This document shows, one piece after another, positions 23,819-33,606 of a DNA stretch of 64,000 nucleotides. Location: assembly GCF_003999995.1 (NCBI RefSeq), contig NZ_RJAD01000002.1, positions 186,001-250,000 on the forward strand, given 5' to 3'. Both the position numbers and the translations under genes were made by a program. The notes below the pieces were generated by a model, which saw only the letters and a list, made by a program, of their open reading frames with translations, was not told the origin of the DNA and did not search any database. The first letter of the stretch is position 1, and each line of letters opens with the position of its first letter. The stretch is from Microbacterium sulfonylureivorans (lineage in GTDB: Bacteria; Actinomycetota; Actinomycetes; Actinomycetales; Microbacteriaceae).

Positions 23819-26800
23819 ATGCACCTGAAGAGCGTGACGCTCAAAGGGTTCAAGTCGTTCGCCCAGCCGACGACATTCGCGCTCGAACCCGGCGTGACCT
23901 GCATCGTCGGTCCCAACGGCTCTGGCAAGTCGAACGTCGTCGACGCCCTCGCCTGGGTCATGGGAGAGCAGGGCGCGAAGACCCTCCGCGGCGGCAAGAT
24001 GGAAGACGTCATCTTCGCGGGCACCGCGACGCGCGGTCCACTCGGCCGGGCCGAAGTGCAGCTGACAATCGACAACAGCGACGGCGCGCTGCCGATCGAG
24101 TACAGCGAAGTCACGATCAGCCGGACGCTGTTCCGCAACGGAGCGAGCGAGTACGCGATCAACGGCGAGGTGTGCCGCCTGCTCGACGTGCAGGAGCTCC
24201 TGAGCGACTCAGGTCTGGGCCGCGAGATGCACGTCATCGTCGGGCAAGGACGCCTCGACGGTGTGCTGCAGGCCACCCCCGAGGACCGTCGTGGATTCAT
24301 CGAGGAGGCTGCGGGCATCCTGAAGCACCGTCGCCGCAAGGAGAAGACGCTCCGCAAGCTCGATGCGATGGAGGCCAACCTCACGCGACTGAGCGACCTC
24401 GCCGGCGAGCTGCGACGGCAGCTGAAGCCGCTCGGGCGGCAGGCCGAGATCGCGCGCGAGGCGGCCACGATCGCAGCCGTGGTGCGCGACGCCAAGGCCC
24501 GTCTCTTCGCGGACGAGATCGTCGGACTCCGCGCCGAACTCGCCTCCCACGCCGCGAGCGAGCAGGAGCGCCACACCGAGCGGCTCGTCCTGCAGGATCA
24601 GCTCGAGAACGCCCGCACGCGGATCGAGCTTCTCGAGGCGCAGCAGCGCTCGGAGTCGGTCGACGAGGCCCGCCGGGTCACCTACGGTCTCGAGCGCGTG
24701 CAGGAGCGGCTGCGCAGCCTGTACGCCCTCGCGGGCCAGCGACTCGCGCTCCTCGGCGAGGCCGAGGACGACGATCGCATCGAGCTGACCACCGTGTCGC
24801 AGGCCATGATCGACGAGGCGCGCGCCGAGATCCAGGGAATCGCCGACGGCCTGGGCGGTGCTCAGGATGCCGCGGCCGAGGCATCCCGTGAGGTCATGCG
24901 TGCGCGAGCCGAGCTCGATGCGCTCGACACCGACATCGCCGCGCAGAGCGCGCTCGTCTCGGAGCACGACATGCGCATCACGGCGCTGCGCGGATCGGCG
25001 GAGGCAGCTGAGTCCGCCCTGGCCGCCGTGCGCGCCGCCGTGGAGCGGCAGCAGCGCGCCCTCGATGCGGCGCTGGCCCGCCGCGCCGAGGCGGAGGAGA
25101 CCCTCGCGGGCGTCGACCCCGACCTCGTGCCCGAGGGGTCGGCAGCCGAATACGCGACTGCGTACGAACGCGCACAGCGGGACGCGTCCGACTCGGAGAC
25201 GAAGGTGGGCGAGCTCCGCGAGCGCCTCCACGCCGCCGAGCGGGAGGTCGAGGCGCTGACGGCGCAGACCTCCGCGCTGGGGCGTGCCCTCGACGGCAAG
25301 AACGCCGCCGCCGAGATCGTCGCCCGCGGTGCGGCCGGGGTGCGGGGCCTGCTGGGGGATTCGGTCAAGATCACCACCGGCTACGAGGCCGCGATCGCCG
25401 CGGCCCTCGGACCGCTCGTGGAAGGAATCCTCGTCGAGGATCGTGCGCATGCGGTGAGCACGGCGCGCCTCGCACGGGACGGCGACATGGGCACGGTCGA
25501 CATCGCCATCGCGGATGCGCCGGCCACGCGCCCCGACTTCCCCGCGATCGCCGGGATCGTTCCCGCCCGAGAGGTCGTCACCGCACCCGACGGGGTGCTC
25601 GGCATCCTGGCGCACGTCGTCGTCGCGGACGACCTCGACGCCGCTCTCGCCGCGGGGCCGACCCTCGCCGCCGCGAACGTCGGGGGTCCCGTCACGATCG
25701 TGACCCGGTCGGGCGAGGTCGTGACCGAGTACACCGTCCGAGCGGGGTCGGGTCAGGGCCGGTCCCGCCTCGAGCTCGCCGCCGAGCGGGACGCCGCGGC
25801 CGAGCGTCGCGACGAGATCGCGGTGGTCGCCGACTCGCTGCGCGAGGCGCTCGGCGACGCGACTCGCCACCTCGAGTCGTCGCGCCAGCGGACGAAGGCC
25901 GCACTGACCACGCTGCGAGAGCACGACGCCGCCCTCGCCGCGCACACCGAGCAGGTCAACCGTGCGACGGTCCGCTACGAAGCCGCCGTCGCCGAGTGCG
26001 ATCGCCTCGCCGCCGGACTCACGCAGGCCGAGGCCGCGGTCGAGGAGGCGGCCGGTTCGGCCCGATCCGCGGGCGACCAGCTGACGGGGGCCCTCGAGGC
26101 GCCGCGCCCGATCCTCGATGCGTCCGCCCGCGAAGGCATGCTCGCATCACTCGAGGCCGCGCGCGACGGCGAGATGCGGGCACGCCTCGACGTCGAGACG
26201 CTCAAGGAGCGGATCCGCGCCGGCGAAGCACGTGTCGCCGGGCTCGAACGGCAGCGCGAACGGGAGCGCGAGGCGGCGGCAGAGGCTGCCCGTCGGGCCG
26301 TGGTGCGACGCGCCCAGCGCGAGACCGCAGCCGGTGTCGCCGCCCAGCTTCCCGCCGTGCTCGACTCCGTCGAGCGCTCACTCGCGCAGGCGCGTCTGGA
26401 GCTCACCCGGGCCGAGTCCGAGCGCACCGCGCTGACGGCGGAGCTGGCCGAGCTCCGACGACAGGAGTCGGTCGCGCGGGAGCGGCTCGCCGGGCTCACC
26501 GAGAGCGTCCACAGCCTCGAGCTGCAGATCCACGAGAAGCGTCTCCACGTCAGCGGGATCCTTGAACGGGTCGCTTCGGAGCTCGGGCTCGACGAAAACA
26601 TTCTCGTTGCGGAATATGGACCGGACCAGGCGATTCCTGCCGAAACGCCGGCACGTGAGGAGGACGCCGAGACCGAGGCATCCGTCCCGTACGACCGCGC
26701 ACAGCAGCGGCGGCGACTTCAGGAGGCCGAGCGCAAGCTCGGGCAGCTCGGGAGGGTGAACCCGCTCGCCCTCGAGGAGTTCGCCGCGCTCGAGCAGCGG

Positions 26801-27355
26801 CACAAGTTCCTCACCGAGCAGCTCGCCGACCTGACGCAGACCCGCAAGGACCTCATCACGATCATCGAGGAGCTCGACGAGCGGATGCAGGTGATCTTCC
26901 TCGCGGCGTTCGAAGACACTCGGACCGCGTTCGGGGAAGTGTTCCCGATCCTGTTCCCGGGCGGCTCGGGGAGCATCTCGCTGACCGACCCCGACTCGCC
27001 GCTGACCACCGGCATCGAAGTCGCTGTGCGTCCCGTCGGCAAGAAGATCGAGCGTCTGTCGCTCCTGTCCGGCGGTGAGCGGTCACTGGCCGCCGTGGCC
27101 CTGCTGACGGCGATCTTCAAGGCGCGCCCGAGTCCGTTCTACATACTCGACGAGGTCGAAGCCGCGCTCGACGACGCGAACCTCGGCCGGCTGCTCGGCG
27201 TGTTCGAGCAGCTGCGCGAGTCCAGTCAGCTCATCGTGATCACCCACCAGAAGCGGACGATGGAGATCGCCGACGCCCTCTACGGTGTGTCGATGCGGCA
27301 GGACGGCGTCTCCGCCGTCGTGGGCCAGCGGCTGGGCGAGCGCGCCGCGAGCTGA
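23819..27355 (+). CDS. smc: Chromosome segregation protein SMC
   Basis: A 1178-aa structural-maintenance-of-chromosomes ATPase that compacts and organises the nucleoid with ScpA and ScpB. Walker A GPNGSGKS lies at 31-38. Two long coiled coils flank a hinge (about residues 505-650, containing GVRGLLGDSVKITTGYEAAI). The ABC signature LLSGGERSLAAVALL and Walker B FYILDEVEAALDD are near the C terminus. The ATG at 23819 has GGAGG upstream. The size is typical. ftsY follows in the same direction. Confidence 0.97.
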   Translation: MHLKSVTLKGFKSFAQPTTFALEPGVTCIVGPNGSGKSNVVDALAWVMGEQGAKTLRGGKMEDVIFAGTATRGPLGRAEVQLTIDNSDGALPIEYSEVTISRTLFRNGASEYAINGEVCRLLDVQELLSDSGLGREMHVIVGQGRLDGVLQATPEDRRGFIEEAAGILKHRRRKEKTLRKLDAMEANLTRLSDLAGELRRQLKPLGRQAEIAREAATIAAVVRDAKARLFADEIVGLRAELASHAASEQERHTERLVLQDQLENARTRIELLEAQQRSESVDEARRVTYGLERVQERLRSLYALAGQRLALLGEAEDDDRIELTTVSQAMIDEARAEIQGIADGLGGAQDAAAEASREVMRARAELDALDTDIAAQSALVSEHDMRITALRGSAEAAESALAAVRAAVERQQRALDAALARRAEAEETLAGVDPDLVPEGSAAEYATAYERAQRDASDSETKVGELRERLHAAEREVEALTAQTSALGRALDGKNAAAEIVARGAAGVRGLLGDSVKITTGYEAAIAAALGPLVEGILVEDRAHAVSTARLARDGDMGTVDIAIADAPATRPDFPAIAGIVPAREVVTAPDGVLGILAHVVVADDLDAALAAGPTLAAANVGGPVTIVTRSGEVVTEYTVRAGSGQGRSRLELAAERDAAAERRDEIAVVADSLREALGDATRHLESSRQRTKAALTTLREHDAALAAHTEQVNRATVRYEAAVAECDRLAAGLTQAEAAVEEAAGSARSAGDQLTGALEAPRPILDASAREGMLASLEAARDGEMRARLDVETLKERIRAGEARVAGLERQREREREAAAEAARRAVVRRAQRETAAGVAAQLPAVLDSVERSLAQARLELTRAESERTALTAELAELRRQESVARERLAGLTESVHSLELQIHEKRLHVSGILERVASELGLDENILVAEYGPDQAIPAETPAREEDAETEASVPYDRAQQRRRLQEAERKLGQLGRVNPLALEEFAALEQRHKFLTEQLADLTQTRKDLITIIEELDERMQVIFLAAFEDTRTAFGEVFPILFPGGSGSISLTDPDSPLTTGIEVAVRPVGKKIERLSLLSGGERSLAAVALLTAIFKARPSPFYILDEVEAALDDANLGRLLGVFEQLRESSQLIVITHQKRTMEIADALYGVSMRQDGVSAVVGQRLGERAAS

Positions 27356-27478
27356 GCGCGGCCGTCAGGCGATCCCTCGTCGGACGAGCGTCCTGATCAC
27401 GGCACCATCGGTGGCCTGCGAAGACATGCTGACATCATGCCGCCAGTGCCCTCCCCGCCGCGCGCCTAGGCTGGAGAC

Positions 27479-28351
27479 ATGGCTGAAAGCTCCTGGTCGC
27501 TCGGTCGCGCGCTGCGCGGCATGTTCGTCAAGCCCACCATCGACGAGACCACGTGGGACGACCTCGAGACGGCGCTCATCACGGCCGACTTCGGGCCCGA
27601 CATCTCCGAGCGGATCGTCGAGGAGCTGCGCGAGAAGGTGGATCGCTTCCGCACCACCGACCCGAAGGACCTCCAGCGCATGCTGAAGGAGACGCTCGAG
27701 GAGCACTTCGCGAAGTTCGACACGACCCTGCGGCTGACCGAGCGTCCGGCGGTCGTCCTCGTGGTCGGAGTGAACGGCGTGGGCAAGACCACCACGATCG
27801 GGAAGTTCGCGAAGTTCCTTCAGCGGTACGGCCGCTCCGTCGTGGTCGGCGCGGCCGACACGTTCCGCGCCGCCGCCGTCGACCAGCTCGCGACGTGGGC
27901 GGAGCGCGGCGGCGCCGCGATCGTCCGGCCGCAGCAGGAGGGGCAGGATCCGGCATCCGTCGCCTTCCAGACCATCGACTACGCCAAGCGCACCGGCACC
28001 GAGATCGTTCTCGTCGACACCGCCGGGCGTCTGCACACCAAGGGCGGGCTCATGGACGAGCTCACGAAGATCCGGCGCGTGATCGAGAAGCAGGCGCCGA
28101 TCAGCGAGGTGCTGCTCGTGCTCGATGCGACCACCGGACAGAACGGCGTCATGCAGGCGCAGGCGTTCCTCGAGCACGCCGGGGTCACCGGACTGGTGCT
28201 CACGAAGCTCGACGGATCGGCCAAGGGCGGGTTCGTCCTGGCGGTGCAGGAGCGCACCGGGATCCCCGTCAAGCTCCTCGGACAGGGCGAGGGGATCGGC
28301 GATCTGACCGGGTTCACACCGCACGTCTTCGCGGCATCGCTGGTGGACTGA
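27479..28351 (+). CDS. ftsY: Signal recognition particle receptor FtsY
   Basis: A 290-aa SRP GTPase that docks ribosome-SRP complexes at the membrane. NG domain only: GVNGVGKTTT, ADTFRAAAVDQL, DTAGRLHTKGGLMDEL, and TKLDGSAKGG. The acidic A domain that extends many FtsY proteins is absent, leaving an N terminus with WSLGRALRGMF that probably binds membrane. TAGGCT at 27467-27472 is 6 nt before the ATG, so the message may be leaderless, although GGAGAC lies in the same spacer. Confidence 0.95.
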   Translation: MAESSWSLGRALRGMFVKPTIDETTWDDLETALITADFGPDISERIVEELREKVDRFRTTDPKDLQRMLKETLEEHFAKFDTTLRLTERPAVVLVVGVNGVGKTTTIGKFAKFLQRYGRSVVVGAADTFRAAAVDQLATWAERGGAAIVRPQQEGQDPASVAFQTIDYAKRTGTEIVLVDTAGRLHTKGGLMDELTKIRRVIEKQAPISEVLLVLDATTGQNGVMQAQAFLEHAGVTGLVLTKLDGSAKGGFVLAVQERTGIPVKLLGQGEGIGDLTGFTPHVFAASLVD

Positions 28352-28440
28352 GCCCCCGCGCACATGTCGCGGACGTAACGGATCCGCGCCACGCGCGGTC
28401 GGGGCTACCGTCCGGGCGCAGGTGCTGGTTTCATGGGGGC

Positions 28441-28941
28441 ATGGCGATCGAGCACGACTACTTCGGACTCCTCGAGTCGGGGCCGGATGGATCGATCTTC
28501 TGGTCCGAGAACGTCGACCTGGGAGATCAGTCGGTGACCGTGGATCTCACCGCGCCCGACCAGGAGGACGTCTCCGAGGCTGCGCTCGACGTGGCTGCCG
28601 CACTCATCTCCGCCATCGAGGACATCGACCGGAGCGCGCGCAACTCCATGGTCGACGAGCTGAGCGACCGCACGAGCGAGGTGACGGAGTACATCCTGCA
28701 GCAGCAGGCCACTCTCGGCGACGACCTCGAGGCGCTGCTCGTCGACATCTCCGGCGACGTGCACATCGATGTCATCCGGTCCCTGCAGCTGATGAGCATG
28801 ACGATCCTCGCCGACGAGCACGGCGGATCCGACCCGTTCGCGGTGCTCGAGTACGCTCTCGACCCCGATGCCACCGACGACGTGCTGCTCGTGAACCTCG
28901 ACTCCGCAGGTGCCGTGCTGTCGGTGACCAGCGCCGAGTAG
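28441..28941 (+). CDS. DUF2004 family protein
   Basis: A 166-aa acidic cytoplasmic protein that begins EHDYFGLLESGPDGSIFW, resembling the DUF2004 family. No signal peptide or membrane helix. The middle is helical (ALDVAAALISAIEDIDRSAR). It ends with LLVNLDSAGAVLSVTSAE, a short beta region. Function unknown. It is convergent with lipA. Confidence 0.6.
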   Translation: MAIEHDYFGLLESGPDGSIFWSENVDLGDQSVTVDLTAPDQEDVSEAALDVAAALISAIEDIDRSARNSMVDELSDRTSEVTEYILQQQATLGDDLEALLVDISGDVHIDVIRSLQLMSMTILADEHGGSDPFAVLEYALDPDATDDVLLVNLDSAGAVLSVTSAE

Positions 28942-28943
28942 CG

Positions 28944-29978
28944 CTAGACCGCCTGGGCGAACCCGAGATCCGCCCTCTCGGCGATGTGCGCGAGGTGCGG
29001 CGGGATGTCGCGTCCCTTCGACACCATCGACTGCGCCCACAGCCGGCCGGCCCGGTACGACGAGCGAACGAGCGGCCCGGCGAGCACGCCGAGGAAGCCG
29101 ATGCGCTCTGCCGCCTCCTTGAACTCGACGAACTCCTGCGGCTTCACCCAGCGATCGACCGGAAGGTGCCGCGGCGAGGGCCGCAGGTACTGCGTGATGG
29201 TGATGATGTCGGTGCCGGCGTCGTGCAGGTCCTGCAGCGCCTGGACGACCTCCTCGGGCTCCTCGCCCATCCCCAGGATGAGGTTCGACTTGGTGATGAG
29301 ACCCGCGCCGCGCGCCTGCGTCAGGACGTCGAGCGAACGCTCGTAGCGGAACGCGGGGCGGATGCGCTTGAAGATCCGGGGGACGGTCTCGACGTTGTGC
29401 GCGAAGACCTCGGGGCGGCTGTCGAACACCTCGGCGAGGAGGGCGGGATCGCCGTTGAAGTCGGTGGCGAGGATCTCGACCCCGGTGTTCGGGTTCTGGG
29501 CGTGGATCTGCCGGACGGTCTCGGCGTGGAGCCACGCGCCGCCGTCGGGAAGGTCGTCGCGGGCCACACCCGTGACCGTCGCGTAGCGCAGCTGCATGCG
29601 GACGACGCTCTCGGCCACGCGGCGGGGCTCGTCGACGTCGTAGTCGGCCGGTTTGCCGGTGTCGATCTGGCAGAAGTCGCATCGACGCGTGCACTGCGAG
29701 CCGCCGATGAGGAACGTCGCCTCGCGGTCCTCCCAGCACTCGTAGATGTTGGGGCAGCCGGCCTCTTGGCAGACCGTATGAAGATCCTCCGTCTTCACGA
29801 GCTTGTGGAGGGCCTGGTATTCCGGTCCCATCTTCGCCTTGGTCTTGATCCACTCGGGCTTGCGCTCGATCGGCGTCTGCGCGTTGCGCACCTCGAGCCG
29901 GAGAAGCTTGCGTCCGTCGGGGCCGGTGGCCGGGGCGGAAGCCGGAGCGCCCGCGGACGCACCGCCGCACGCGCTCAC
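28944..29978 (-). CDS. lipA: Lipoyl synthase
   Basis: A 344-aa radical SAM enzyme inserting two sulfurs into the octanoyl chain. The auxiliary-cluster Cys residues are C70, C75 and C81, and the radical SAM triad CTRRCDFC has C96, C100 and C103. The C-terminal VRSSYRAG provides the Arg-Ser-Ser-Tyr auxiliary ligand. The GTG start overlaps the lipB stop (GTGA), so translation is coupled. The short Ala/Gly-rich N terminus is unremarkable. Confidence 0.97.
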   Translation of the reverse strand: MSACGGASAGAPASAPATGPDGRKLLRLEVRNAQTPIERKPEWIKTKAKMGPEYQALHKLVKTEDLHTVCQEAGCPNIYECWEDREATFLIGGSQCTRRCDFCQIDTGKPADYDVDEPRRVAESVVRMQLRYATVTGVARDDLPDGGAWLHAETVRQIHAQNPNTGVEILATDFNGDPALLAEVFDSRPEVFAHNVETVPRIFKRIRPAFRYERSLDVLTQARGAGLITKSNLILGMGEEPEEVVQALQDLHDAGTDIITITQYLRPSPRHLPVDRWVKPQEFVEFKEAAERIGFLGVLAGPLVRSSYRAGRLWAQSMVSKGRDIPPHLAHIAERADLGFAQAV

Positions 29979-30613
29979 GCGGCCACCTCCGCATACTCGG
30001 CCCGGAACGCGCTGGTCACGGTGTCGAGCACGTCGGCGGGCGAGACAGCCGCTCCCACCACCTCGCTGAGCGTCGTCACGCCGGCGTCGGTGATGCCGCA
30101 CGGGATGATGCCGCGGAAGCCGGCGAGCGAGTTGTCGCAGTTCAGGGCGAAGCCGTGCATCGTGACGCCCCGCTGCACGCGCACGCCGATCGCGGCGATC
30201 TTGTCCTCGCCGAGCGGGCGCCGGACCCACACGCCGCTGCGCCCCTCGACGCGGTACCCGTCGACGTCGTGCTCGCGTAGCACCTCGATGAGGATCTGCT
30301 CGAGCCGGCGCACGTGGGCCACGACGTCGACCGGCTCCGCGAGTCGCACGATCGGGTACCCCACCAGCTGGCCGGGACCGTGCCACGTGATCTTTCCGCC
30401 GCGGTCGACGTCGACCACGGGTGTGCCGTCGGTCGGCCGCTCGTTGCGCGCCGTGCGGGCGCCCGCCGTGTACACCGGCTCGTGCTCGAGGAGCAGCAGG
30501 GTGTCGGGACGGGTTCCGTCGACGACGTCGGCGTGGATGCTGCGCTGCAGCGCCCAGCCGTCGAGGTACGGCACATAGTCGGGGGAGAGGCCGACGGTCC
30601 GGATGTCGAGCAT
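29975..30613 (-). CDS. lipB: Octanoyl-[acyl-carrier-protein]:protein N-octanoyltransferase
   Basis: A 212-aa transferase moving octanoate from acyl carrier protein to lipoyl domains. It has [18 protein letters not shown] and the catalytic pair Lys138 (EDKIAAIGV) and Cys172 (GIIPCGI). The ATG at 30611-30613 is preceded by AAGGAG. A TAATGT -10-like box (30658-30653, minus strand) could start the transcript. lipBA form one operon. Confidence 0.96.
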   Translation of the reverse strand: MLDIRTVGLSPDYVPYLDGWALQRSIHADVVDGTRPDTLLLLEHEPVYTAGARTARNERPTDGTPVVDVDRGGKITWHGPGQLVGYPIVRLAEPVDVVAHVRRLEQILIEVLREHDVDGYRVEGRSGVWVRRPLGEDKIAAIGVRVQRGVTMHGFALNCDNSLAGFRGIIPCGITDAGVTTLSEVVGAAVSPADVLDTVTSAFRAEYAEVAA

Positions 30614-30700
30614 CGTGCTCCTTCGCTTGTGGCGATTGATGGATCGCGTCCAACATTACGCCACGGGCGGCGCCTCGCGACGCCCGCTAGCGTGTGGGGG

Positions 30701-31690
30701 ATGAGCAGCACCGGACGCGTGGGCAGGCCTAAGGCCTCGTCGCGGGAGACCCTGGCGGAGGCCGCCTGCGAGCTCTTCCTCGAGAAGGGCTTCGAGGCGA
30801 CCTCGATCGCCGACATCACCAGCCGGGCCGGCGTCAGCCGCTCGAGCTTCTTCAACTACTTCGCCTCGAAGTCCGACATCCTGTGGGCGGGTCTCGACGA
30901 GCGGCTCGACGCGGTCGACGCGCGCCTCTCGACGGGCGAGGGGACGGATGCCTCGCCCGCCGTCCGTGCCGCGATCATCGGCGTCGGCGCGGGGTTCGCC
31001 CCCGACAGCCTCGCGCTCGCGATCGTCAACGCCACCGCGATGGGACTCGAGGCCGAGCTCGCGCGCGAGTCGTCGTTCCGGCGCGCCCGCGTCGCGCGGG
31101 CCGTCGCCGACCGGCTCGCGCGGGCCGGTGCCGACCGGCTGCACGCCGAGGTGGCCGGCGCGGCCTGGGGCGGCGCGCTGCTCGCCGCGGTCGAGGCTTG
31201 GGCGCACGACGGCGCCGGCGTGACCTCGCTCGAGCGGTTCCTCGCGCGCGCGGCGGACGCGGCATCTTCCGTCTCGACCGCGCCGAGCCCGGGCGCGGTC
31301 CGGCAGCTTCGCGTCGTCGTGCGCGCGCCCGACTTCGATGAGACCCTGGCGTTCTACCGCGATGTCGTCGGCATGCCGCAGTCCGAGGCGTACGAGGCCG
31401 AGGGCGGTGCCCGCGTCGCGATCCTCGACGCCGGCCGTGCGACGATCGAGCTGTCCAACCCGGCGCAGGTCGATTTCATCGATCGCGTCGAGACCGATGG
31501 CGGCACGAGCGACCGCATCCGGCTCGCGCTCGAGGTGGACGACGCCGCCGCCGCGGCCGATCGGCTCGAAGCCGGTGGCGCGGAGGTCGAGGCATCCGCT
31601 CGGCAGACGCCGTGGAGATCGCTCAACGCCCGCCTGCGCGGACCCGCCGATCTGCAGCTGACCCTCTTCCAGGAACTCGGGCCCGAGTGA
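30701..31690 (+). CDS. TetR-family regulator fused to a glyoxalase/VOC domain
   Basis: A 329-aa two-domain protein. Residues 1-185 are a TetR regulator with the helix-turn-helix SIADITSRAGVSRSSFFNYF around 35-54. Residues 201-327 are a VOC/glyoxalase domain (RQLRVVVRAPDFDETLAFYR to ADLQLTLFQEL). The VOC domain may sense a small molecule or be an enzyme; the TetR part keeps its own ligand domain. Both halves are continuous in one frame, so it is a true fusion here. TAGCGT at 30688-30693 lies 7 nt before the ATG. It is divergent from lipB. Confidence 0.85.
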   Translation: MSSTGRVGRPKASSRETLAEAACELFLEKGFEATSIADITSRAGVSRSSFFNYFASKSDILWAGLDERLDAVDARLSTGEGTDASPAVRAAIIGVGAGFAPDSLALAIVNATAMGLEAELARESSFRRARVARAVADRLARAGADRLHAEVAGAAWGGALLAAVEAWAHDGAGVTSLERFLARAADAASSVSTAPSPGAVRQLRVVVRAPDFDETLAFYRDVVGMPQSEAYEAEGGARVAILDAGRATIELSNPAQVDFIDRVETDGGTSDRIRLALEVDDAAAAADRLEAGGAEVEASARQTPWRSLNARLRGPADLQLTLFQELGPE

Positions 31691-31751
31691 CGCGGACGGT
31701 CCGGGCCCAGCCGGACACGTACGGAGTGAACCCACCCCGACGGAGGCTCCG

Positions 31752-31975
31752 ATGAGACGAACGACCGATCCCCTCGACGACCTGCTGGCACGGTGCGCGA
31801 TGCCATCGACCGCCTCGACCCGGATCTCGCCGAGCTCGTGCGGCTGGTCCACGGGGAGCGGCTGACGCTGGTGCAGGCGGCCGAGATGCTCGGCATACCG
31901 GACTCGACGGCCAGAGGCCGGTATCAGCGGGCGAAGGAGCAGCTGCGGGTCACGCTCGGAGTCTCGGTCGCCTGA
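31752..31975 (+). pseudogene. Degenerate ECF sigma fragment (region 4 only), frameshifted
   Basis: An ATG at 31752 with a good GGAGG site opens MRRTTDPLDDLLAR, after which the frame breaks. One base away the frame continues from 31793 as RDAIDRLDPDLAELVRLVHG and a complete sigma region 4 helix-turn-helix (QAAEMLGIPDSTARGRYQRA) ending at 31975. Adding one base near 31792 would join the two. No region 2 is present. MRRTTDPLDDLLAR resembles the start of an anti-sigma gene. So this looks like a remnant after deletion, although a short DNA-binding protein from GTG 31793 is possible. Confidence 0.5.
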
Positions 31976-32011
31976 CCGCGGACAGGCGGCGGGACGAGGC
32001 ATCCGCTCGCG

Positions 32012-32017
32012 TAGAAT
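32012..32017 (+). promoter_or_regulatory. -10 box of ffh
   Basis: TAGAAT at 32012-32017 is 9 nt before the ffh ATG and gives a nearly leaderless message. Confidence 0.5.
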
Positions 32018-32026
32018 CGGGGGATC

Positions 32027-33583
32027 ATGGCGACTTTCGGCACCCTCTCCGACCGGCTCACCGAGACCTTCCGCAACCTCCGCACCAAGGGCAAGCTCAC
32101 GCCCGCGGACGTCGACGGGACGGTCCGCGAGATCCGCCGAGCCCTGCTCGACGCCGACGTGGCGCTGCCCGTCGTCAAGGAGTTCACCGCCAAAGTGCGC
32201 GAGCGCGCGCTCGGCGACGAGGTGAACAAGGCCCTCAATCCGGCGCAGCAGGTCGTCCAGATCGTCAACGAGGAGCTCGTCGCGATCCTCGGCGGGCAGC
32301 AGCGTCGCCTGCAGTTCGCGAAGAACCCGCCGACGGTGATCATGCTCGCCGGCCTCCAGGGCTCCGGCAAGACGACCTTCGCGGGCAAGCTCGCGAAGAT
32401 GCTCGAGAAGGACGGCCACACGCCCCTTCTCGTCGCCGCGGACCTCCAGCGCCCCAACGCCGTCAACCAGCTCCAGGTCGTGGCCGGTCAGGCCGGCGCC
32501 ACGATCTTCGCGCCCGAGCCCGGCAACGGCGTCGGCGACCCCGTGCGGGTGGCCAAGGACGGTGTGGAGTTCGCCCGTCGCCAGCAGCACGACGTCGTCA
32601 TCATCGACACCGCCGGCCGTCTCGGCGTCGACGCCGAGCTCATGAAGCAGGCGTCCGACATCCGCCGTGCGACCGACCCCGACGAGGTCCTGTTCGTCAT
32701 CGACGCGATGATCGGTCAGGATGCCGTCAACACGGCGAAGGCCTTCCAGGACGGCGTCGACTTCACCGGTGTCGTGCTCTCGAAGCTCGACGGCGACGCC
32801 CGCGGCGGTGCGGCGCTGTCCGTCGCGTCGGTGACCGGCCGGCCCATCATCTTCGCCTCGACGGGCGAGGGACTGGACGACCTCGAGGCATTCCACCCCG
32901 ACCGCATGGCGAGCCGCATCCTCGACCTCGGCGACATCCTGACCCTCATCGAGCAGGCCCAGCAGGCCTTCGACGAGGAAGAGGCCATGAAGATGGCCGA
33001 GAAGCTCGCGACGGAGACCTTCACACTCGAGGACTTCCTCGAGCAGATGCAGCAGATGAAGAAGATGGGCTCCATGAAGAAGATGCTCGGGATGCTCCCG
33101 GGCATGGGGTCGATGAAGGATCAGCTCGAGAACTTCGACGAACGCGAGATCGACCGCACCGAGGCGATCATCCGCTCGATGACCCCGGGGGAGCGGCGCA
33201 ACCCCAAGGTGCTCAACGGGTCGAGGCGGCTGCGCATCGCGCGCGGCTCGGGCATGACCGTCACCGACGTCAACGCGCTCGTGAACCGCTTCGAGCAGGC
33301 CGCGAAGATGATGAAGACCGTCGCTCGCGGCGGGATGCCCAGCATTCCCGGCATGGGGCCGATCCCCGGCGCCGGTCGTCCGGGGGCCTCCGCGAAGCGC
33401 GGCAAGCAGCAGAAGGCGAAGGGCTCGCGCTCGGGCAACCCCGCCAAGCGTGCGGCCGAGAACGCCGGCATCGCCGCAGCCCCCGCAGCGCCCACCGGCT
33501 CCGGTTTCGGCCTGGGCGGCGCCAAGGCCGCGCCGAGCGAGGCGGACCTCGCCGAGCTGCAGAAGCTCCTCGGCAAGGGCTGA
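32027..33583 (+). CDS. ffh: Signal recognition particle protein Ffh
   Basis: A 518-aa SRP54 GTPase that binds signal sequences and 4.5S RNA. N domain 1-85, G domain with GLQGSGKTTFAGKLA, DTAGRLGVDAELM and SKLDGDARGG, then the Met-rich M domain (MQQMKKMGSMKKMLGMLPGM) and the RNA-binding NPKVLNGSRRLRIARGSG. A Gly/Ala/Lys-rich extension follows at the C terminus. Length is normal for actinobacteria. It is convergent with the next gene. Confidence 0.97.
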   Translation: MATFGTLSDRLTETFRNLRTKGKLTPADVDGTVREIRRALLDADVALPVVKEFTAKVRERALGDEVNKALNPAQQVVQIVNEELVAILGGQQRRLQFAKNPPTVIMLAGLQGSGKTTFAGKLAKMLEKDGHTPLLVAADLQRPNAVNQLQVVAGQAGATIFAPEPGNGVGDPVRVAKDGVEFARRQQHDVVIIDTAGRLGVDAELMKQASDIRRATDPDEVLFVIDAMIGQDAVNTAKAFQDGVDFTGVVLSKLDGDARGGAALSVASVTGRPIIFASTGEGLDDLEAFHPDRMASRILDLGDILTLIEQAQQAFDEEEAMKMAEKLATETFTLEDFLEQMQQMKKMGSMKKMLGMLPGMGSMKDQLENFDEREIDRTEAIIRSMTPGERRNPKVLNGSRRLRIARGSGMTVTDVNALVNRFEQAAKMMKTVARGGMPSIPGMGPIPGAGRPGASAKRGKQQKAKGSRSGNPAKRAAENAGIAAAPAAPTGSGFGLGGAKAAPSEADLAELQKLLGKG

Positions 33584-33606
33584 GTCCCCTCGCCGCGCGC
33601 CCTGGG

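Noticed and set aside
27365..27428. Short minus-strand peptide between smc and ftsY
   Set aside because: A 20-residue frame without ribosome binding site or promoter; nothing supports translation.
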